Shown here: positions 35,596 through 45,398 of the stretch, in pieces
How the letters are laid out: each line of letters begins with the position of its first letter
How positions within the stretch are numbered: position 1 is the stretch's first letter
Source of the DNA: Bacteroidota bacterium
Lineage (GTDB): Bacteria > Bacteroidota > Bacteroidia > Chitinophagales > Chitinophagaceae
Length of the DNA: 64,000 nucleotides
Direction: 5' to 3'
NCBI GenBank assembly: GCA_947453145.1
Contig: CANGFA010000004.1
Location: forward strand, 51,075-115,074
Notes under the pieces: generated by a model
Seen by the model: the letters and a program-made list of their open reading frames with translations, nothing else
Database searches by the model: none
What the model was told of the DNA's origin: nothing
Program-made: the position numbers and the translations under genes

Positions 35596-36762
35596 TTAAT
35601 GATGAGCTCCATGCGCTTTTTCGTGATGATGCTCCTCTGTTGCCATTCCAATATACATCGCAGCTAACATGGTAAAGATGAAGGCTTGCAAAAATGCAAC
35701 CAACAACTCAATCATACCAATAAATACTGCGAATGGAACTGCAATTGCTGAAGCAAAAACCGTTTTGAATATGAAGATCAAACAAATTAAACTCAATACT
35801 AGAATGTGGCCTGCTGTAATGTTAGCAAACAAACGAATCATTAATGAAATAGGTTTTGTAAACACCCCAATTAACTCGATAGGTGCTAAAAATAATTTCA
35901 TGCTCCAGTGCATGCCTGGCATCCAAAAAATATGTTCCCAATAACTTTTATTCGCACTTAAATTCACCACAACAAATACACATACCGCTAAGGTCATAGT
36001 GAAAGCGATATTACCACTCACGTTTGCACCTCCTGGGAAAAAAGGAATTAAACCTAAAAAGTTATTCACTAAAATCAAAAAGAAAATAGTTAACAAGAAA
36101 GGCAAGTACTTACCTGCTTTTTTTGCACCTATATTTGGAATGGCCACTTCGTCTCTTACAAACAAAATGATGGGTTCCATAAAGGATTGTATTCCTTTAG
36201 GCGCAGACTTCACACCTGTTTTCTTATAAGCAGCAGCAGCAGTTAATAAAACCACCAATAAAATAAATACAGAGACAAATAAACTTGCAACGTTCTTTGT
36301 AATAGATAAATCCCAAAATTGTTTATTAGCCGCCTTATCTACATTGCCATTGGCGTCCACAATTTTTAACTTGCCTTCTATTAATTTATAATCAAAGTTG
36401 CCTTTGTATATTATAGGCTTAAATTCATAAGTTCCATTTTCTAATCGCTCAACCTCCACTAACTTCTCAGAAGAGAAAACTTCATACCCTTTATTTGTTT
36501 TTACAATTACAGGTAAATGAATGGATTTATTCCCCCATAAATGCCAACTATGTTCGTCCTTGATATGTTCTAATATGGTTTCTGTAACATTAAAATCAAC
36601 CTCTTTCTTCGCAGCATGCTCCTTTGGTGCCCCCTCGCTTACTTCCTGCTTTGCAGCATCTGTAACAACAGGGTTTTCATTTGCCAAAAGCGATGTTGAA
36701 AACAACAAAGCAAAAAGGCCAAAACACACAACCAGTAATGATTTTATACGACTACAGTTCAT
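35596..36762 (-). CDS. atpB: F0F1 ATP synthase subunit a, N-terminally extended
   Basis: Subunit a provides the ion half-channels against the c ring. At 388 residues it is much longer than in E. coli. It has a signal-like segment (about 7-28) and a hydrophilic region to about residue 150 before the first core helix, as in other Bacteroidota. The essential arginine is R310 in SLMIRLFANITAGH. The C terminus is histidine-rich. It is the first gene of the cluster, with a promoter box 20 bases upstream and no atpI or atpZ in front. Confidence 0.96.
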   Translation of the reverse strand: MNCSRIKSLLVVCFGLFALLFSTSLLANENPVVTDAAKQEVSEGAPKEHAAKKEVDFNVTETILEHIKDEHSWHLWGNKSIHLPVIVKTNKGYEVFSSEKLVEVERLENGTYEFKPIIYKGNFDYKLIEGKLKIVDANGNVDKAANKQFWDLSITKNVASLFVSVFILLVVLLTAAAAYKKTGVKSAPKGIQSFMEPIILFVRDEVAIPNIGAKKAGKYLPFLLTIFFLILVNNFLGLIPFFPGGANVSGNIAFTMTLAVCVFVVVNLSANKSYWEHIFWMPGMHWSMKLFLAPIELIGVFTKPISLMIRLFANITAGHILVLSLICLIFIFKTVFASAIAVPFAVFIGMIELLVAFLQAFIFTMLAAMYIGMATEEHHHEKAHGAHH

Positions 36763-36782
36763 AATACGCTCAAAATTTGCGG

Positions 36783-36790
36783 CAAAGATA
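36783..36790 (-). promoter_or_regulatory. -7 promoter box (TATCTTTG) for the atp operon
   Basis: This perfect TAnnTTTG element lies 20 bases before the atpB ATG. No TTTG is found at the usual -33 spacing. Confidence 0.55.
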
Positions 36791-36882
36791 GGAATAAAGC
36801 TGCTGAAAATGTGAAATTTTTAACAGAAACTTAATGTGATGTGAAAAAAATAAATAAAGTCAACTCAATGAAAATCAATGAA

Positions 36883-38697
36883 TTAAGGAATTATGGTTTC
36901 TTTATTTTTAGCAAACTGCATTTCGGTCAAGCTTGCGTAATATCCACCTAATTTTAATAACTGGTTATGGCTACCCATTTCTTTAATTTCCCCCTTGTCT
37001 AAAACGATAATTTTATGGGCTTTACGAATGGTGGACAACCTATGTGCAATCACAATAGATGTTCTTCCTTTGATTAAAGTTTCAATGGCATGTTCAATGA
37101 GTTGTTCGCTTTCCGTATCAATAGAAGAAGTGGCTTCATCTAAAATTAAGATAGAAGGATTGTATAATAAAGCCCTAATAAAACTTAGTAATTGTCTTTG
37201 TCCCAAACTTAAGGTAGCTCCTCGTTCCATTACCTGATAATCATAGTTACAAGGCAACTGCATTATAAAATCATGCATGCCAATCATTTTTGCAGCTTCA
37301 TAAACCTGCTCTTTTTTGATTAATGGATTGCGTAATGTAATATTATCATAAACAGAACCCGAAAATAAAAATACATCTTGTAGTACCACCCCAACCGAAC
37401 TTCTTAGTCTATCCAAGGTGTAGGATTCAATGGGATGATCGTCTAATAAAATTTCCCCTGATTGATAAGGATATAAACGGTTTAATATACTAATAATGGA
37501 AGTTTTGCCACTTCCTGTTTGGCCTACAAGTGCAACTGTTTCACCAGCCTCTACCTTAAAATCAATATCCTTTAATACCCAGTTAGGTTCTTGATATGCA
37601 AACTTTACTTTCTTAAATTCTATTTTACCTTGAATGTGTGCGGGTGCATATACACCGTCATTGATGGTAACATCCGTATTATCTAAAACTTTAAATACCC
37701 GCTCTGCAGCGACCATCCCCATTTGCAATACATTAAATTTATCTGCGATCATTCTTAGAGGCCTAAAAATTTGATTCAGAAACAAGATAAATGCTACCAA
37801 CATGCCGGCATCCAAGGATTGTCCGGCCACCCACCAAACAATTAAACCAATACTCAACGCCAACACTACTTCTACGACCGGAAAGAAAACAGAATACGCA
37901 AAAATAGCTTTGATATTTGCCTGCTTGTGCTGCTCATTAATTTTTGTAAATTTTTTCAACTCCTTTTCCTCCGCAGCAAAAGCTTGAACCACTTGCATAC
38001 CTGAAATATGCTCTTGCACAAAAGCATTTAAAGCAGCGACTGCATTGCGCACTTGTGTAAAACTTTTATTCACACTTTCTTTAAAAAAATAAGTTGCGAC
38101 AACCATAATAGGAAAAGGAATTAAACAAATTAAAGTAAGCTTCCAATTAATCACAAACATGGTAGTAAGCGTTACCACAATTGTTAATAAGTCTGCTAAA
38201 ATGGGAATGAGTCCATCCGAAAAAATATCGTTAATACTTTCAATATCATTAATGGTTCTAGTAGTTAAAGTGCCAATGGGTGTTTGATCAAATTGACGCA
38301 TTTCCCAATGCATAATTTTATCATATACTTTATTGCGTAGATCCCTAATTACTTGTTGTCCTAGCCACGCCATTCCAAAGGTGAAAAAAAAGCGAAGCAG
38401 GGTTTCAAAAAATATAAATACCACTTGAAAAAGGGTAATCGCAATAACTAATTTTGCAATATCTCCAAATGCGCCGGAGGGAATAAACCATTGAACCCAA
38501 AAAGGAAGTGTTACTATTTTCCCAATTGCAATATTTACCGTTGACTGAATTAAATAAGGTCTAACGGGGGTTGCAAAGGCCAATACAATAGACAATAAAA
38601 CATTTGCCCAAAAAATAAAACGGTACGGTTTTACAAAAGAAAAAACACGTTTTAAAATGGTAATTTTTAAGGTGGGTTTGGGCGAAGTTGAGGGCAT
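36883..38697 (-). CDS. ABC exporter, fused membrane and ATPase domains (MsbA-like)
   Basis: This is a 604-residue half-transporter of the lipid/multidrug exporter type. Six transmembrane helices occupy about residues 20-330. The ATPase domain has Walker A GQTGSGKTS, a signature LSLGQRQLLS with Leu-Gly in place of Gly-Gly, and Walker B ILILDEATSSID. It may flip lipid A-type lipids or other hydrophobic molecules; substrate is not decidable. A promoter box lies seven bases before its start, and its stop is 120 bases before atpB. Confidence 0.93.
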   Translation of the reverse strand: MPSTSPKPTLKITILKRVFSFVKPYRFIFWANVLLSIVLAFATPVRPYLIQSTVNIAIGKIVTLPFWVQWFIPSGAFGDIAKLVIAITLFQVVFIFFETLLRFFFTFGMAWLGQQVIRDLRNKVYDKIMHWEMRQFDQTPIGTLTTRTINDIESINDIFSDGLIPILADLLTIVVTLTTMFVINWKLTLICLIPFPIMVVATYFFKESVNKSFTQVRNAVAALNAFVQEHISGMQVVQAFAAEEKELKKFTKINEQHKQANIKAIFAYSVFFPVVEVVLALSIGLIVWWVAGQSLDAGMLVAFILFLNQIFRPLRMIADKFNVLQMGMVAAERVFKVLDNTDVTINDGVYAPAHIQGKIEFKKVKFAYQEPNWVLKDIDFKVEAGETVALVGQTGSGKTSIISILNRLYPYQSGEILLDDHPIESYTLDRLRSSVGVVLQDVFLFSGSVYDNITLRNPLIKKEQVYEAAKMIGMHDFIMQLPCNYDYQVMERGATLSLGQRQLLSFIRALLYNPSILILDEATSSIDTESEQLIEHAIETLIKGRTSIVIAHRLSTIRKAHKIIVLDKGEIKEMGSHNQLLKLGGYYASLTEMQFAKNKETIIP

Positions 38698-38704
38698 AGT
38701 GGGG

Positions 38705-38712
38705 CAAAGTTA
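38705..38712 (-). promoter_or_regulatory. -7 promoter box (TAACTTTG) for the MsbA-like gene
   Basis: This is a perfect TAnnTTTG element, seven bases before the ATG at 38697. The divergent rel/spoT gene has a near-match TATTTTCG at 38753-38760. Confidence 0.5.
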
Positions 38713-38768
38713 CAATATCTGTTGTTCTTTTTATAATCCTACCGCTTTTACGTATTTTCGTAAGACAG

Positions 38769-41027
38769 ATGGACACGCAAGATGAACATATCCTACCAAA
38801 AGTAAGCAGTCAATATAACCTTGACGAAGAACAAGAAAAAAAAGAAATTGTTCGAAAGTATCGTGCCCTCTTGCGAGCTTTAAGACCTAAGATTAAAAAA
38901 GGGGACAAGGAATTATTAAGGACTGCATTCGAAATGGCTGCGAACGCGCATAAAACCATGCGCCGAAAAAGTGGCGAACCATATATTTTTCATCCAATTG
39001 CGGTAGCCATGATTTGTGTAGATGAAATTGGACTAGGGGTTCGAAGTACGATTTGTGCATTATTACATGACACCGTTGAAGATACCGATATTACACTGGA
39101 GGATGTAAAAGACGAGTTTGGAAATGAGATTGCCAAAATTGTAGATGGGCTCACTAAGATATCTACGGTAATGGATACCAATAGTAGCCAACAAGCCGAA
39201 AATTTTAAAAAGATTTTATTAACCTTAACGGATGATCCAAGAGTTATTTTAATAAAATTGGCAGACCGATTGCACAATATGCGCACATTGGATTCCATGA
39301 AACAAGAAAAGCAACTTAAAATTTCCTCTGAGACCATTTGGGTATACGCTCCACTAGCACATAGAATGGGCTTGTATAATATAAAGACAGAGCTTGAAGA
39401 TTTGTCCATGAAATATTTAGAAGCGGACACCTATAAAGAGATTGCCAAAAAATTAGCGGAAACCAAAAGAGAAAGAACTAAATATATTAATGAGTTTATA
39501 CGACCCTTAAAAGATAAATTAACCCATGCTGGATTTCAATTTGAAATATATGGTCGTCCTAAAAGCATACACTCCATTTGGAATAAAATAAAAAAGAAGG
39601 GGGTGAGTTTTGAGGAAGTGTATGATTTATTTGCGATCAGGGTTTTATTAGATGCACCCATCGAAAAAGAAAAAGAAGATTGTTGGAAAGTATACTCTTT
39701 AATCACGGATGAATATCTACCCTCCCCCGAACGTTTACGCGATTGGTTGAGCAATCCCAAGAGCAATGGATACGAAGCCTTGCACACCACCGTAATGGGG
39801 CCTCAGGGAAAATGGGTGGAAGTGCAAATTCGTACCACAAGAATGAATGAAATTGCCGAAAAGGGTTTAGCAGCGCATTTTAAATACAAGGAAGGATCTC
39901 AAAGTGAAGACCGTTTTGATAAATGGTTTATGCAAATCCGTGAAGCCTTAGGAAACCAGGACGAAGGAGGCATAGATTTTTTACAAGACTTTAAAACCTC
40001 TTTTTTAGCAGAAGAAATTTATGTGTATACCCCAAAAGGGGAAGTCAAAATGCTGCCTACCAATAGTTCCGCATTGGACTTTGCATTTTATATACATACG
40101 GCCATTGGGAGTAAATGTATTGGCGCCAAGGTAAATCACAAATTGGTCCCTATTAGTCATAAGCTAAGAAGTGGTGATCAAATTGAAATCATTACTAGCA
40201 ACAAACAAAAACCCTCCGAGGACTGGTTAAACAGTGTGGTAACTGCCAAGGCAAAAAATAGTATCAAAGATGCTTTAAGAGAGGAAAAGAAAACCATTGC
40301 AGAAGAAGGAAAATATACTTTACAAAGAAAATTGGAAGGTATTGGAGCGGTTTACAATACTTATAATATTGACCAGGTGATGAACTTTTATAAATTACAA
40401 AGTCATTTGGATTTATTGTATCGTATAGCCACAAAGAATATTGATTTAAAAGAACTGAAATTATTTTTAGTACAAGGTGGAAAAATTGAAGCCCCTAAAC
40501 CAGTTATCATCCCAAATGAGCATCCTCAGGAACACAATTCGCAAAAACAAATTTCAAAAAAGGATTCAGAACTCATCATTTTTGGAGAATCTAGTGATCA
40601 AATTAAATATACCCTAGCTAAGTGTTGTAATCCTATTCCGGGGGACGATGTGTTTGGATTTGTGAGTACCGGAAAAGGCTTAATTATACATAGAACCACC
40701 TGCCCCAATGCAACACAATTGTTGGCTAACTATGGCCATAGAGTGGTAAAGACGAAGTGGGCTAAAAATAAAGAAATTTCATTCCTAACAGGTCTTAGTA
40801 TTATTGGAATAGATGATGTAGGAGTAGTAAATAAAATAACCAATATTATTAGTGGTGAGTTAAAAATTAACATTGCGGCTCTAACCATTGAATCCCAGGA
40901 GGGGCTGTTCAAAGGGACCATAAAAGTATTTGTTCACGATAAGGACGAATTAGAGCTACTTTTTGATAGAATTAAATCCCTAAATGGAATTCAATCAGTT
41001 AACAGGTTTGACCCATCCATTGTGTAA
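38769..41027 (+). CDS. Bifunctional (p)ppGpp synthetase/hydrolase (Rel/SpoT)
   Basis: This protein makes and degrades the stringent-response alarmone. The 752 residues contain an intact HD hydrolase domain (H100-D101 in LLHDTVEDTD) and a synthetase domain with GRPKSIHSIWNK and GYEALHTTV. A TGS domain lies at about 410-470, a zinc-finger-like segment around KCCNPIPGD, and a C-terminal ACT domain at about 675-752. Because the HD residues are conserved, it should both make and hydrolyse ppGpp. It is transcribed away from the MsbA-like gene. Confidence 0.96.
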   Translation: MDTQDEHILPKVSSQYNLDEEQEKKEIVRKYRALLRALRPKIKKGDKELLRTAFEMAANAHKTMRRKSGEPYIFHPIAVAMICVDEIGLGVRSTICALLHDTVEDTDITLEDVKDEFGNEIAKIVDGLTKISTVMDTNSSQQAENFKKILLTLTDDPRVILIKLADRLHNMRTLDSMKQEKQLKISSETIWVYAPLAHRMGLYNIKTELEDLSMKYLEADTYKEIAKKLAETKRERTKYINEFIRPLKDKLTHAGFQFEIYGRPKSIHSIWNKIKKKGVSFEEVYDLFAIRVLLDAPIEKEKEDCWKVYSLITDEYLPSPERLRDWLSNPKSNGYEALHTTVMGPQGKWVEVQIRTTRMNEIAEKGLAAHFKYKEGSQSEDRFDKWFMQIREALGNQDEGGIDFLQDFKTSFLAEEIYVYTPKGEVKMLPTNSSALDFAFYIHTAIGSKCIGAKVNHKLVPISHKLRSGDQIEIITSNKQKPSEDWLNSVVTAKAKNSIKDALREEKKTIAEEGKYTLQRKLEGIGAVYNTYNIDQVMNFYKLQSHLDLLYRIATKNIDLKELKLFLVQGGKIEAPKPVIIPNEHPQEHNSQKQISKKDSELIIFGESSDQIKYTLAKCCNPIPGDDVFGFVSTGKGLIIHRTTCPNATQLLANYGHRVVKTKWAKNKEISFLTGLSIIGIDDVGVVNKITNIISGELKINIAALTIESQEGLFKGTIKVFVHDKDELELLFDRIKSLNGIQSVNRFDPSIV

Positions 41028-41082
41028 AAGTTCCCCACATAGATAGGAGTAATTTATATTAGGATAAATAGGTAATACAATA

Positions 41083-41108
41083 TTGAGGACTTATTTTTGT
41101 GTCCTCAA
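41083..41108 (+). promoter_or_regulatory. Inverted repeat enclosing the purA -7 box
   Basis: TTGAGGAC (41083-41090) and GTCCTCAA (41101-41108) are exact reverse complements. The ten bases between them contain the perfect box TATTTTTG (41092-41099 overlaps the loop). A protein bound here would cover the promoter core of purA, so this is an operator candidate. Confidence 0.5.
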
Positions 41109-41118
41109 ACAATCAATC

Positions 41119-42381
41119 ATGGTAGACGTAATTTTAGGACTTCAATGGGGTGATGAAGGAAAGGGTAAAATTGTAGATTATTTTGCTCCTAAGTATGACA
41201 TCATCGCAAGATTTCAGGGAGGTCCTAACGCTGGGCACACCTTATATGTAAATGGCACCAAAATGGTATTGCATCAAATACCTTCTGGCATTTTCCACCA
41301 GGACAAAATAAATATTATTGGAAATGGTGTGGTGCTAGATCCTGTTACCTTAAAAAAAGAATGTGATGCGGTGGCAAGCATGGGCGTGGATGTAAAAAAG
41401 AATTTATTTATTTCCGAGCGAACCAATATTATCATTCCAAGTCACCGTGCATTAGACAAGGCTTCTGAACTTTCAAAAGGAGAAGCAAAGATTGGATCAA
41501 CCCTTAAAGGAATTGGACCTGCCTATATGGATAAGACAGGTCGAAATGCATTAAGAGTTGGTGATTTATTGGATAAGAAATTTATAAGCAAGTACATTGC
41601 TTTACGAATGAAGCATCAGAAAATTTTAGACAGCTATAATTTCAATGAAGATATCAGTGAAATGGAGTCTGAATTTTTCGAGGCGATCGAGTTCTTAAAA
41701 ACCTTAAATATCATTAACTGCGAATACTTTATTAATGATCAAATTGCAAAGGGTAAAAAAGTATTAGCAGAGGGTGCCCAAGGCTCCATGTTGGATATAG
41801 ATTTTGGTACGTTCCCATTTGTAACATCTAGCAATACTATTTCAGCAGGTGTTTGTACAGGCTTGGGTATTTCTCCTAAACAAATTGGGGAAGTATTTGG
41901 GATTTCAAAGGCCTATTGTACGCGTGTAGGTAGTGGCCCCTTCCCAACCGAATTACATGATGCCAAAGGGGAAGAATTAAGAAAGATTGGAAGTGAGTTT
42001 GGTGCTACTACCGGAAGACCGCGTCGTTGCGGCTGGATCGATTTAGTTGCCCTTAAATACACATGTATGATTAATGGGGTAACACAAATTATTATGACCA
42101 AGGCCGACATATTAGATAGCTTTGAAACCCTAGACCTAGGTATAGCATATGAAATGGAAGGCAAGCAAATAGACTATGTTCCTTTTCAATTAGTGGGTAC
42201 GCCAGTAACGCCTGTTTGGAAAACCATGCAAGGCTGGAACACAGACTCTACAAAAATGAAAGCTGAATCTGAATTGCCAAGCACCATGAAGTCATATATC
42301 GAATATATAAATACTTACTTGGGCGTCCCGGTAAAATTTGTTTCTAACGGACCAGGCAGGGATCAAATTATACATTTATAA
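41119..42381 (+). CDS. purA: Adenylosuccinate synthetase
   Basis: PurA joins IMP and aspartate with GTP, the first committed step from IMP to AMP. The ATG at 41119 gives 420 residues. The N-terminal GLQWGDEGKGKIVD holds the catalytic Asp and P-loop-like segment. The GGPNAGHT motif with catalytic His, the EGAQGSMLDIDFGT segment and the C-terminal SNGPGRDQ are all intact. A 12-residue upstream extension in frame was rejected because it runs through the promoter. It is placed after rel/spoT, and ppGpp is known to inhibit PurA in other bacteria. Confidence 0.97.
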   Translation: MVDVILGLQWGDEGKGKIVDYFAPKYDIIARFQGGPNAGHTLYVNGTKMVLHQIPSGIFHQDKINIIGNGVVLDPVTLKKECDAVASMGVDVKKNLFISERTNIIIPSHRALDKASELSKGEAKIGSTLKGIGPAYMDKTGRNALRVGDLLDKKFISKYIALRMKHQKILDSYNFNEDISEMESEFFEAIEFLKTLNIINCEYFINDQIAKGKKVLAEGAQGSMLDIDFGTFPFVTSSNTISAGVCTGLGISPKQIGEVFGISKAYCTRVGSGPFPTELHDAKGEELRKIGSEFGATTGRPRRCGWIDLVALKYTCMINGVTQIIMTKADILDSFETLDLGIAYEMEGKQIDYVPFQLVGTPVTPVWKTMQGWNTDSTKMKAESELPSTMKSYIEYINTYLGVPVKFVSNGPGRDQIIHL

Positions 42382-42476
42382 TTTATTAAAACTTAGGTAT
42401 TTTTACGTTTTATAAAAGTCAAAAAAAACTTGTATTTTTTTTGGTAATTAAAAAAAACGGGTGAAAATTTACAGTG

Positions 42477-42484
42477 TAATTTTG
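42477..42484 (+). promoter_or_regulatory. -7 promoter box (TAATTTTG) for the acidic protein gene
   Basis: This perfect TAnnTTTG element ends eight bases before the ATG at 42493, in a very AT-rich stretch. Confidence 0.5.
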
Positions 42485-42492
42485 AATTTATT

Positions 42493-42849
42493 ATGGCAGT
42501 TAAATCAGTAACAGCAAAAAAGTCCGTATCTGCAAAATCAAATGCAATGGATGCGGAAAAAGTGAGTAAAGCAACTTCTAAGAAAAAAAACGTGGAAGAA
42601 GAAGACGCTGATGCGTCTGATGTTGACGACGACTTAGAAGATGAACAAGACGACGATTGGGGTAAAACAGAAGAAGACGATAGCTGGGATCCCGACTTCG
42701 AAGAATTTGATATGCCTAAAAAGTCAGCAAAAAAACCTGGTAAAGGAAAGAAGACAGAAGAGGAGGATGACTTGGGATTAGATGATGACTTAAATTTGGA
42801 TGATGATGATTTATTTGACGACAAAGACGAGTTTGACAACGATTTTTAA
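42493..42849 (+). CDS. Low-complexity acidic protein of unknown function
   Basis: The 118-residue product is made of a basic, Lys/Ala/Ser-rich N terminus (about 1-35) and a strongly acidic remainder. Runs of Asp and Glu are interrupted by short Lys-rich patches (KKSAKKPGKGKK near 76-87). It is probably disordered and could bind basic proteins or RNA polymerase in the manner of acidic tails such as RpoE-delta, but that is speculation. Coding is favoured over chance by a perfect promoter box and by an acidic periodic pattern that an antisense frame would not keep. It ends five bases from the convergent transglycosylase gene. Confidence 0.7.
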   Translation: MAVKSVTAKKSVSAKSNAMDAEKVSKATSKKKNVEEEDADASDVDDDLEDEQDDDWGKTEEDDSWDPDFEEFDMPKKSAKKPGKGKKTEEEDDLGLDDDLNLDDDDLFDDKDEFDNDF

Positions 42850-42854
42850 AAGCA

Positions 42855-43877
42855 TTATTCTTTGATAGAATATAATAATTGTAAAGAGGCCTGTAAAATT
42901 TCATTTTTATGGGCCTCAAATATTTCAAGCCTATCCTTTGGTAATTTTAAAATATACATCTTCCCTGAAGCAACTGTTTGGTTAAATTGAGGGTTCAAAA
43001 CTTCTAACTCTTTTGTTGGAATAGATAAGTACTTTGCAATCACTGAAATTTGAAACCTGCCACTTACTTCAACAGAAGCCAAATTATTATCTGTGCTACT
43101 TAACTTACTTTTATTTTCTTTTAGGGCTGGCGCTTCAACTACTTTAATTTCTTTTTCAGATGCACGCGCATCTTCCATTTCAAAAATATCGTAGGTGGCA
43201 ATAAACTTCTTTACATGATTCCTAGTTTCTAAAGGAAGGTCATACTCAATTTGCCAAAAACTATGGGTGTCCTTTTTTTTGAGTGCCCTGCTTACCCTAC
43301 CCGCTCCTCCATTATATGCAGCAACCACTAATAACCAATCGCCAAATTGCGCATACAACTCTTTTAATAAAGTGGCAGCTGCAATGGTGCTTTTACGAAA
43401 ATCAGTTCTTTCGTCAACAGGTGTTGTTTTTAATCCAAACCTAGCTGCTTCATCTGGCATTAATTGCCAAGGTCCAACTGCACCGGCCCATGAAACTAAA
43501 TTGGGCGTTAAATGACTCTCAATTACACTTAAATATTTTAGTTCTACCGGGATCCCGTTTGCTTTTAAAATTTCGTCGTATAAATCAAAATAAGGCCTTG
43601 CCCAAGTTTTCATTTTTCTTAATTCGGGGCCTTGTTTTTCAATATAACTTTGAATAAAACCAAGGGCCGTTTTATTTAATTCAAATTGAAAGGGTTTATC
43701 TTTTTTGCTAGTTGCTACCAGGATAAATAAACTGGAAAATCCAACCCTTGATGGCTCCGAACTGTCTTTAAGCTTTGTATTTGATTGTGCAGTAACACTT
43801 GAAAAAACAAAAAAACAACATACTAGAAATGCAAATTTACATGCCCGTTGTAGTAGACTAATCAAAAAGCCTTTCAT
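42855..43877 (-). CDS. Lytic transglycosylase with LysM-like tail (MltD type)
   Basis: This periplasmic enzyme cleaves the MurNAc-GlcNAc bond of peptidoglycan. The 340 residues start with a hydrophobic signal segment (about 12-30). The SLT domain (about 100-230) has catalytic E120 in SVIESHLTP, followed by AVGPWQLMPDEAARFGL and VVAAYNGGAGRVSRAL. A C-terminal LysM-like region (about 280-330) reads ISVIAKYLSIPTKELEVLNPQ. It starts six bases after gatA ends and is probably in the same transcript. Confidence 0.92.
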   Translation of the reverse strand: MKGFLISLLQRACKFAFLVCCFFVFSSVTAQSNTKLKDSSEPSRVGFSSLFILVATSKKDKPFQFELNKTALGFIQSYIEKQGPELRKMKTWARPYFDLYDEILKANGIPVELKYLSVIESHLTPNLVSWAGAVGPWQLMPDEAARFGLKTTPVDERTDFRKSTIAAATLLKELYAQFGDWLLVVAAYNGGAGRVSRALKKKDTHSFWQIEYDLPLETRNHVKKFIATYDIFEMEDARASEKEIKVVEAPALKENKSKLSSTDNNLASVEVSGRFQISVIAKYLSIPTKELEVLNPQFNQTVASGKMYILKLPKDRLEIFEAHKNEILQASLQLLYSIKE

Positions 43878-43883
43878 AAAAAA

Positions 43884-45341
43884 TTACGATTTTGAATTCA
43901 TCATTTCATTCGCGAACTGAAGCATTTGAACTTCATTAAATCCAGCGCTCATTATTTGTAATCCAAATGGCATACCATTGCGGTTTTTAAAAAGCGGAAT
44001 TGAAATAGCAGGTATACCTACTAAATTTGCATATACCGTATAAATATCTGCCAAAAACATTTCAGTTGCTGAGTGATTATTTTCACCCAATTTAAATGCA
44101 GGACTAGGCACAGTGGGAGAAACTAAAATTTCATACTTTGAAAACAAGTCCTTGGTCAAATCTACCAATTTTTGTCTGACCTGTTGTGCCTTGGTAAAAT
44201 ACGCATCAAAATAACCAGCGCTTAAAACAAAAGTGCCTAATAATATTCTTCTTTGCACTTCGGGACCAAAGCCTTCTGTTCTGGATTTTTTATATAAGTC
44301 TGTAAGATCTTCTATATTATTTGTGGTGCGATGCCCAAATTTAATGCCATCAAAACGGGATAAGTTACTGGAAGCTTCTGCTGTAGTTAACACATAGTAA
44401 GTAGGGACCAAGTAGGCAAGCAAACTAAAGTCAATTGCTTCCACGATATATCCTTTATCAACTAAGGAGGCAAGATAATCTTCGGTTTGTTTTTTTATTT
44501 CCGGATCCAATCCTGGATGCGATAAAGTCTCTTTAAAATAGGCCACTTTTTTAGGCGCGCTATTGGAAGCTCTAATAGCCGTATTGGTTTCAAGTAATTT
44601 CGCATATTCTGGTACGTCTTTCACTGACACAGTAGTATCAAATACATCCGCACCAGCAATGACTTCTAATACCAATGCAGCGTCTTGCACATTTTGAGAG
44701 AAGATACCTATTTGGTCAAAGGAAGAAGCATATGCAATTAAACCATAGCGGGAAATTCGACCATAACTTGGCTTAAGTCCTACTACCCCACAAAAGTCGG
44801 CGGGCTGACGAACCGAACCACCTGTGTCGGAACCTAAACTAATCATGCATAAGTTGGCTTGAATGGCAACAGCAGATCCGCCCGAAGATCCGCCTGGAAC
44901 GCGCGCGGTGTCCAATGCATTTTTAACAGGTCCGTAGGCTGAGTTTTCATTACTACTACCCATCGCAAATTCATCACAGTTTTGTCGACCAATAATGATA
45001 GCACCTTCGTCAAGTAATTTTTGAACTGCTGTTGCAGAATAAACAGCTGTGTAATTTTCTAAAATTTTAGAAGCAGCACTTACTTTATGCGCATCATAAC
45101 ATAATACATCTTTTATACCAACCACCACTCCATGAAGTTTACCCAAAGGTTTACCTAAAGCACGTGACTGGTCTAATTCTACTGCACGTAACTTAGCTTC
45201 CTTCGAAAAAATTTCTAAAAAAGAATTGAGGTGATGCTGCTGATTGATTTGATCCAAGAAAAAATCAACCGCTTGGATACAAGACGTCTCACCAGCCAAT
45301 AATGCAGCATGGTAGTCTTTGATTGTATTAAAACGAAACAA
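43884..45341 (-). CDS. gatA: Aspartyl/glutamyl-tRNA amidotransferase subunit A
   Basis: GatA is the amidase of GatCAB, which converts Glu-tRNA(Gln), and often Asp-tRNA(Asn), to the correct amide form. The 485 residues carry the amidase-signature triad: K77 (VGIKD), cis-Ser S152 (PGGSSGGS) and nucleophile S176 (SDTGGS). The start is a TTG at 45341, because no ATG lies near and the N terminus FRFNTIKDYHAALL matches the family start. gatB and gatC are not adjacent. Confidence 0.95.
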   Translation of the reverse strand: MFRFNTIKDYHAALLAGETSCIQAVDFFLDQINQQHHLNSFLEIFSKEAKLRAVELDQSRALGKPLGKLHGVVVGIKDVLCYDAHKVSAASKILENYTAVYSATAVQKLLDEGAIIIGRQNCDEFAMGSSNENSAYGPVKNALDTARVPGGSSGGSAVAIQANLCMISLGSDTGGSVRQPADFCGVVGLKPSYGRISRYGLIAYASSFDQIGIFSQNVQDAALVLEVIAGADVFDTTVSVKDVPEYAKLLETNTAIRASNSAPKKVAYFKETLSHPGLDPEIKKQTEDYLASLVDKGYIVEAIDFSLLAYLVPTYYVLTTAEASSNLSRFDGIKFGHRTTNNIEDLTDLYKKSRTEGFGPEVQRRILLGTFVLSAGYFDAYFTKAQQVRQKLVDLTKDLFSKYEILVSPTVPSPAFKLGENNHSATEMFLADIYTVYANLVGIPAISIPLFKNRNGMPFGLQIMSAGFNEVQMLQFANEMMNSKS

Positions 45342-45398
45342 AGTCTAGCGTATTAATGATAAAAGAAAAAGAAATGATAATATAAAAAGACGAATGAA

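Noticed and set aside
42393..42839. Serine-rich 148-codon open frame on the minus strand
   Set aside because: It is the antisense of the Asp/Glu-rich gene: GAT and GAA codons read backward give Ser and Phe. The plus frame has a promoter box and sensible ends.
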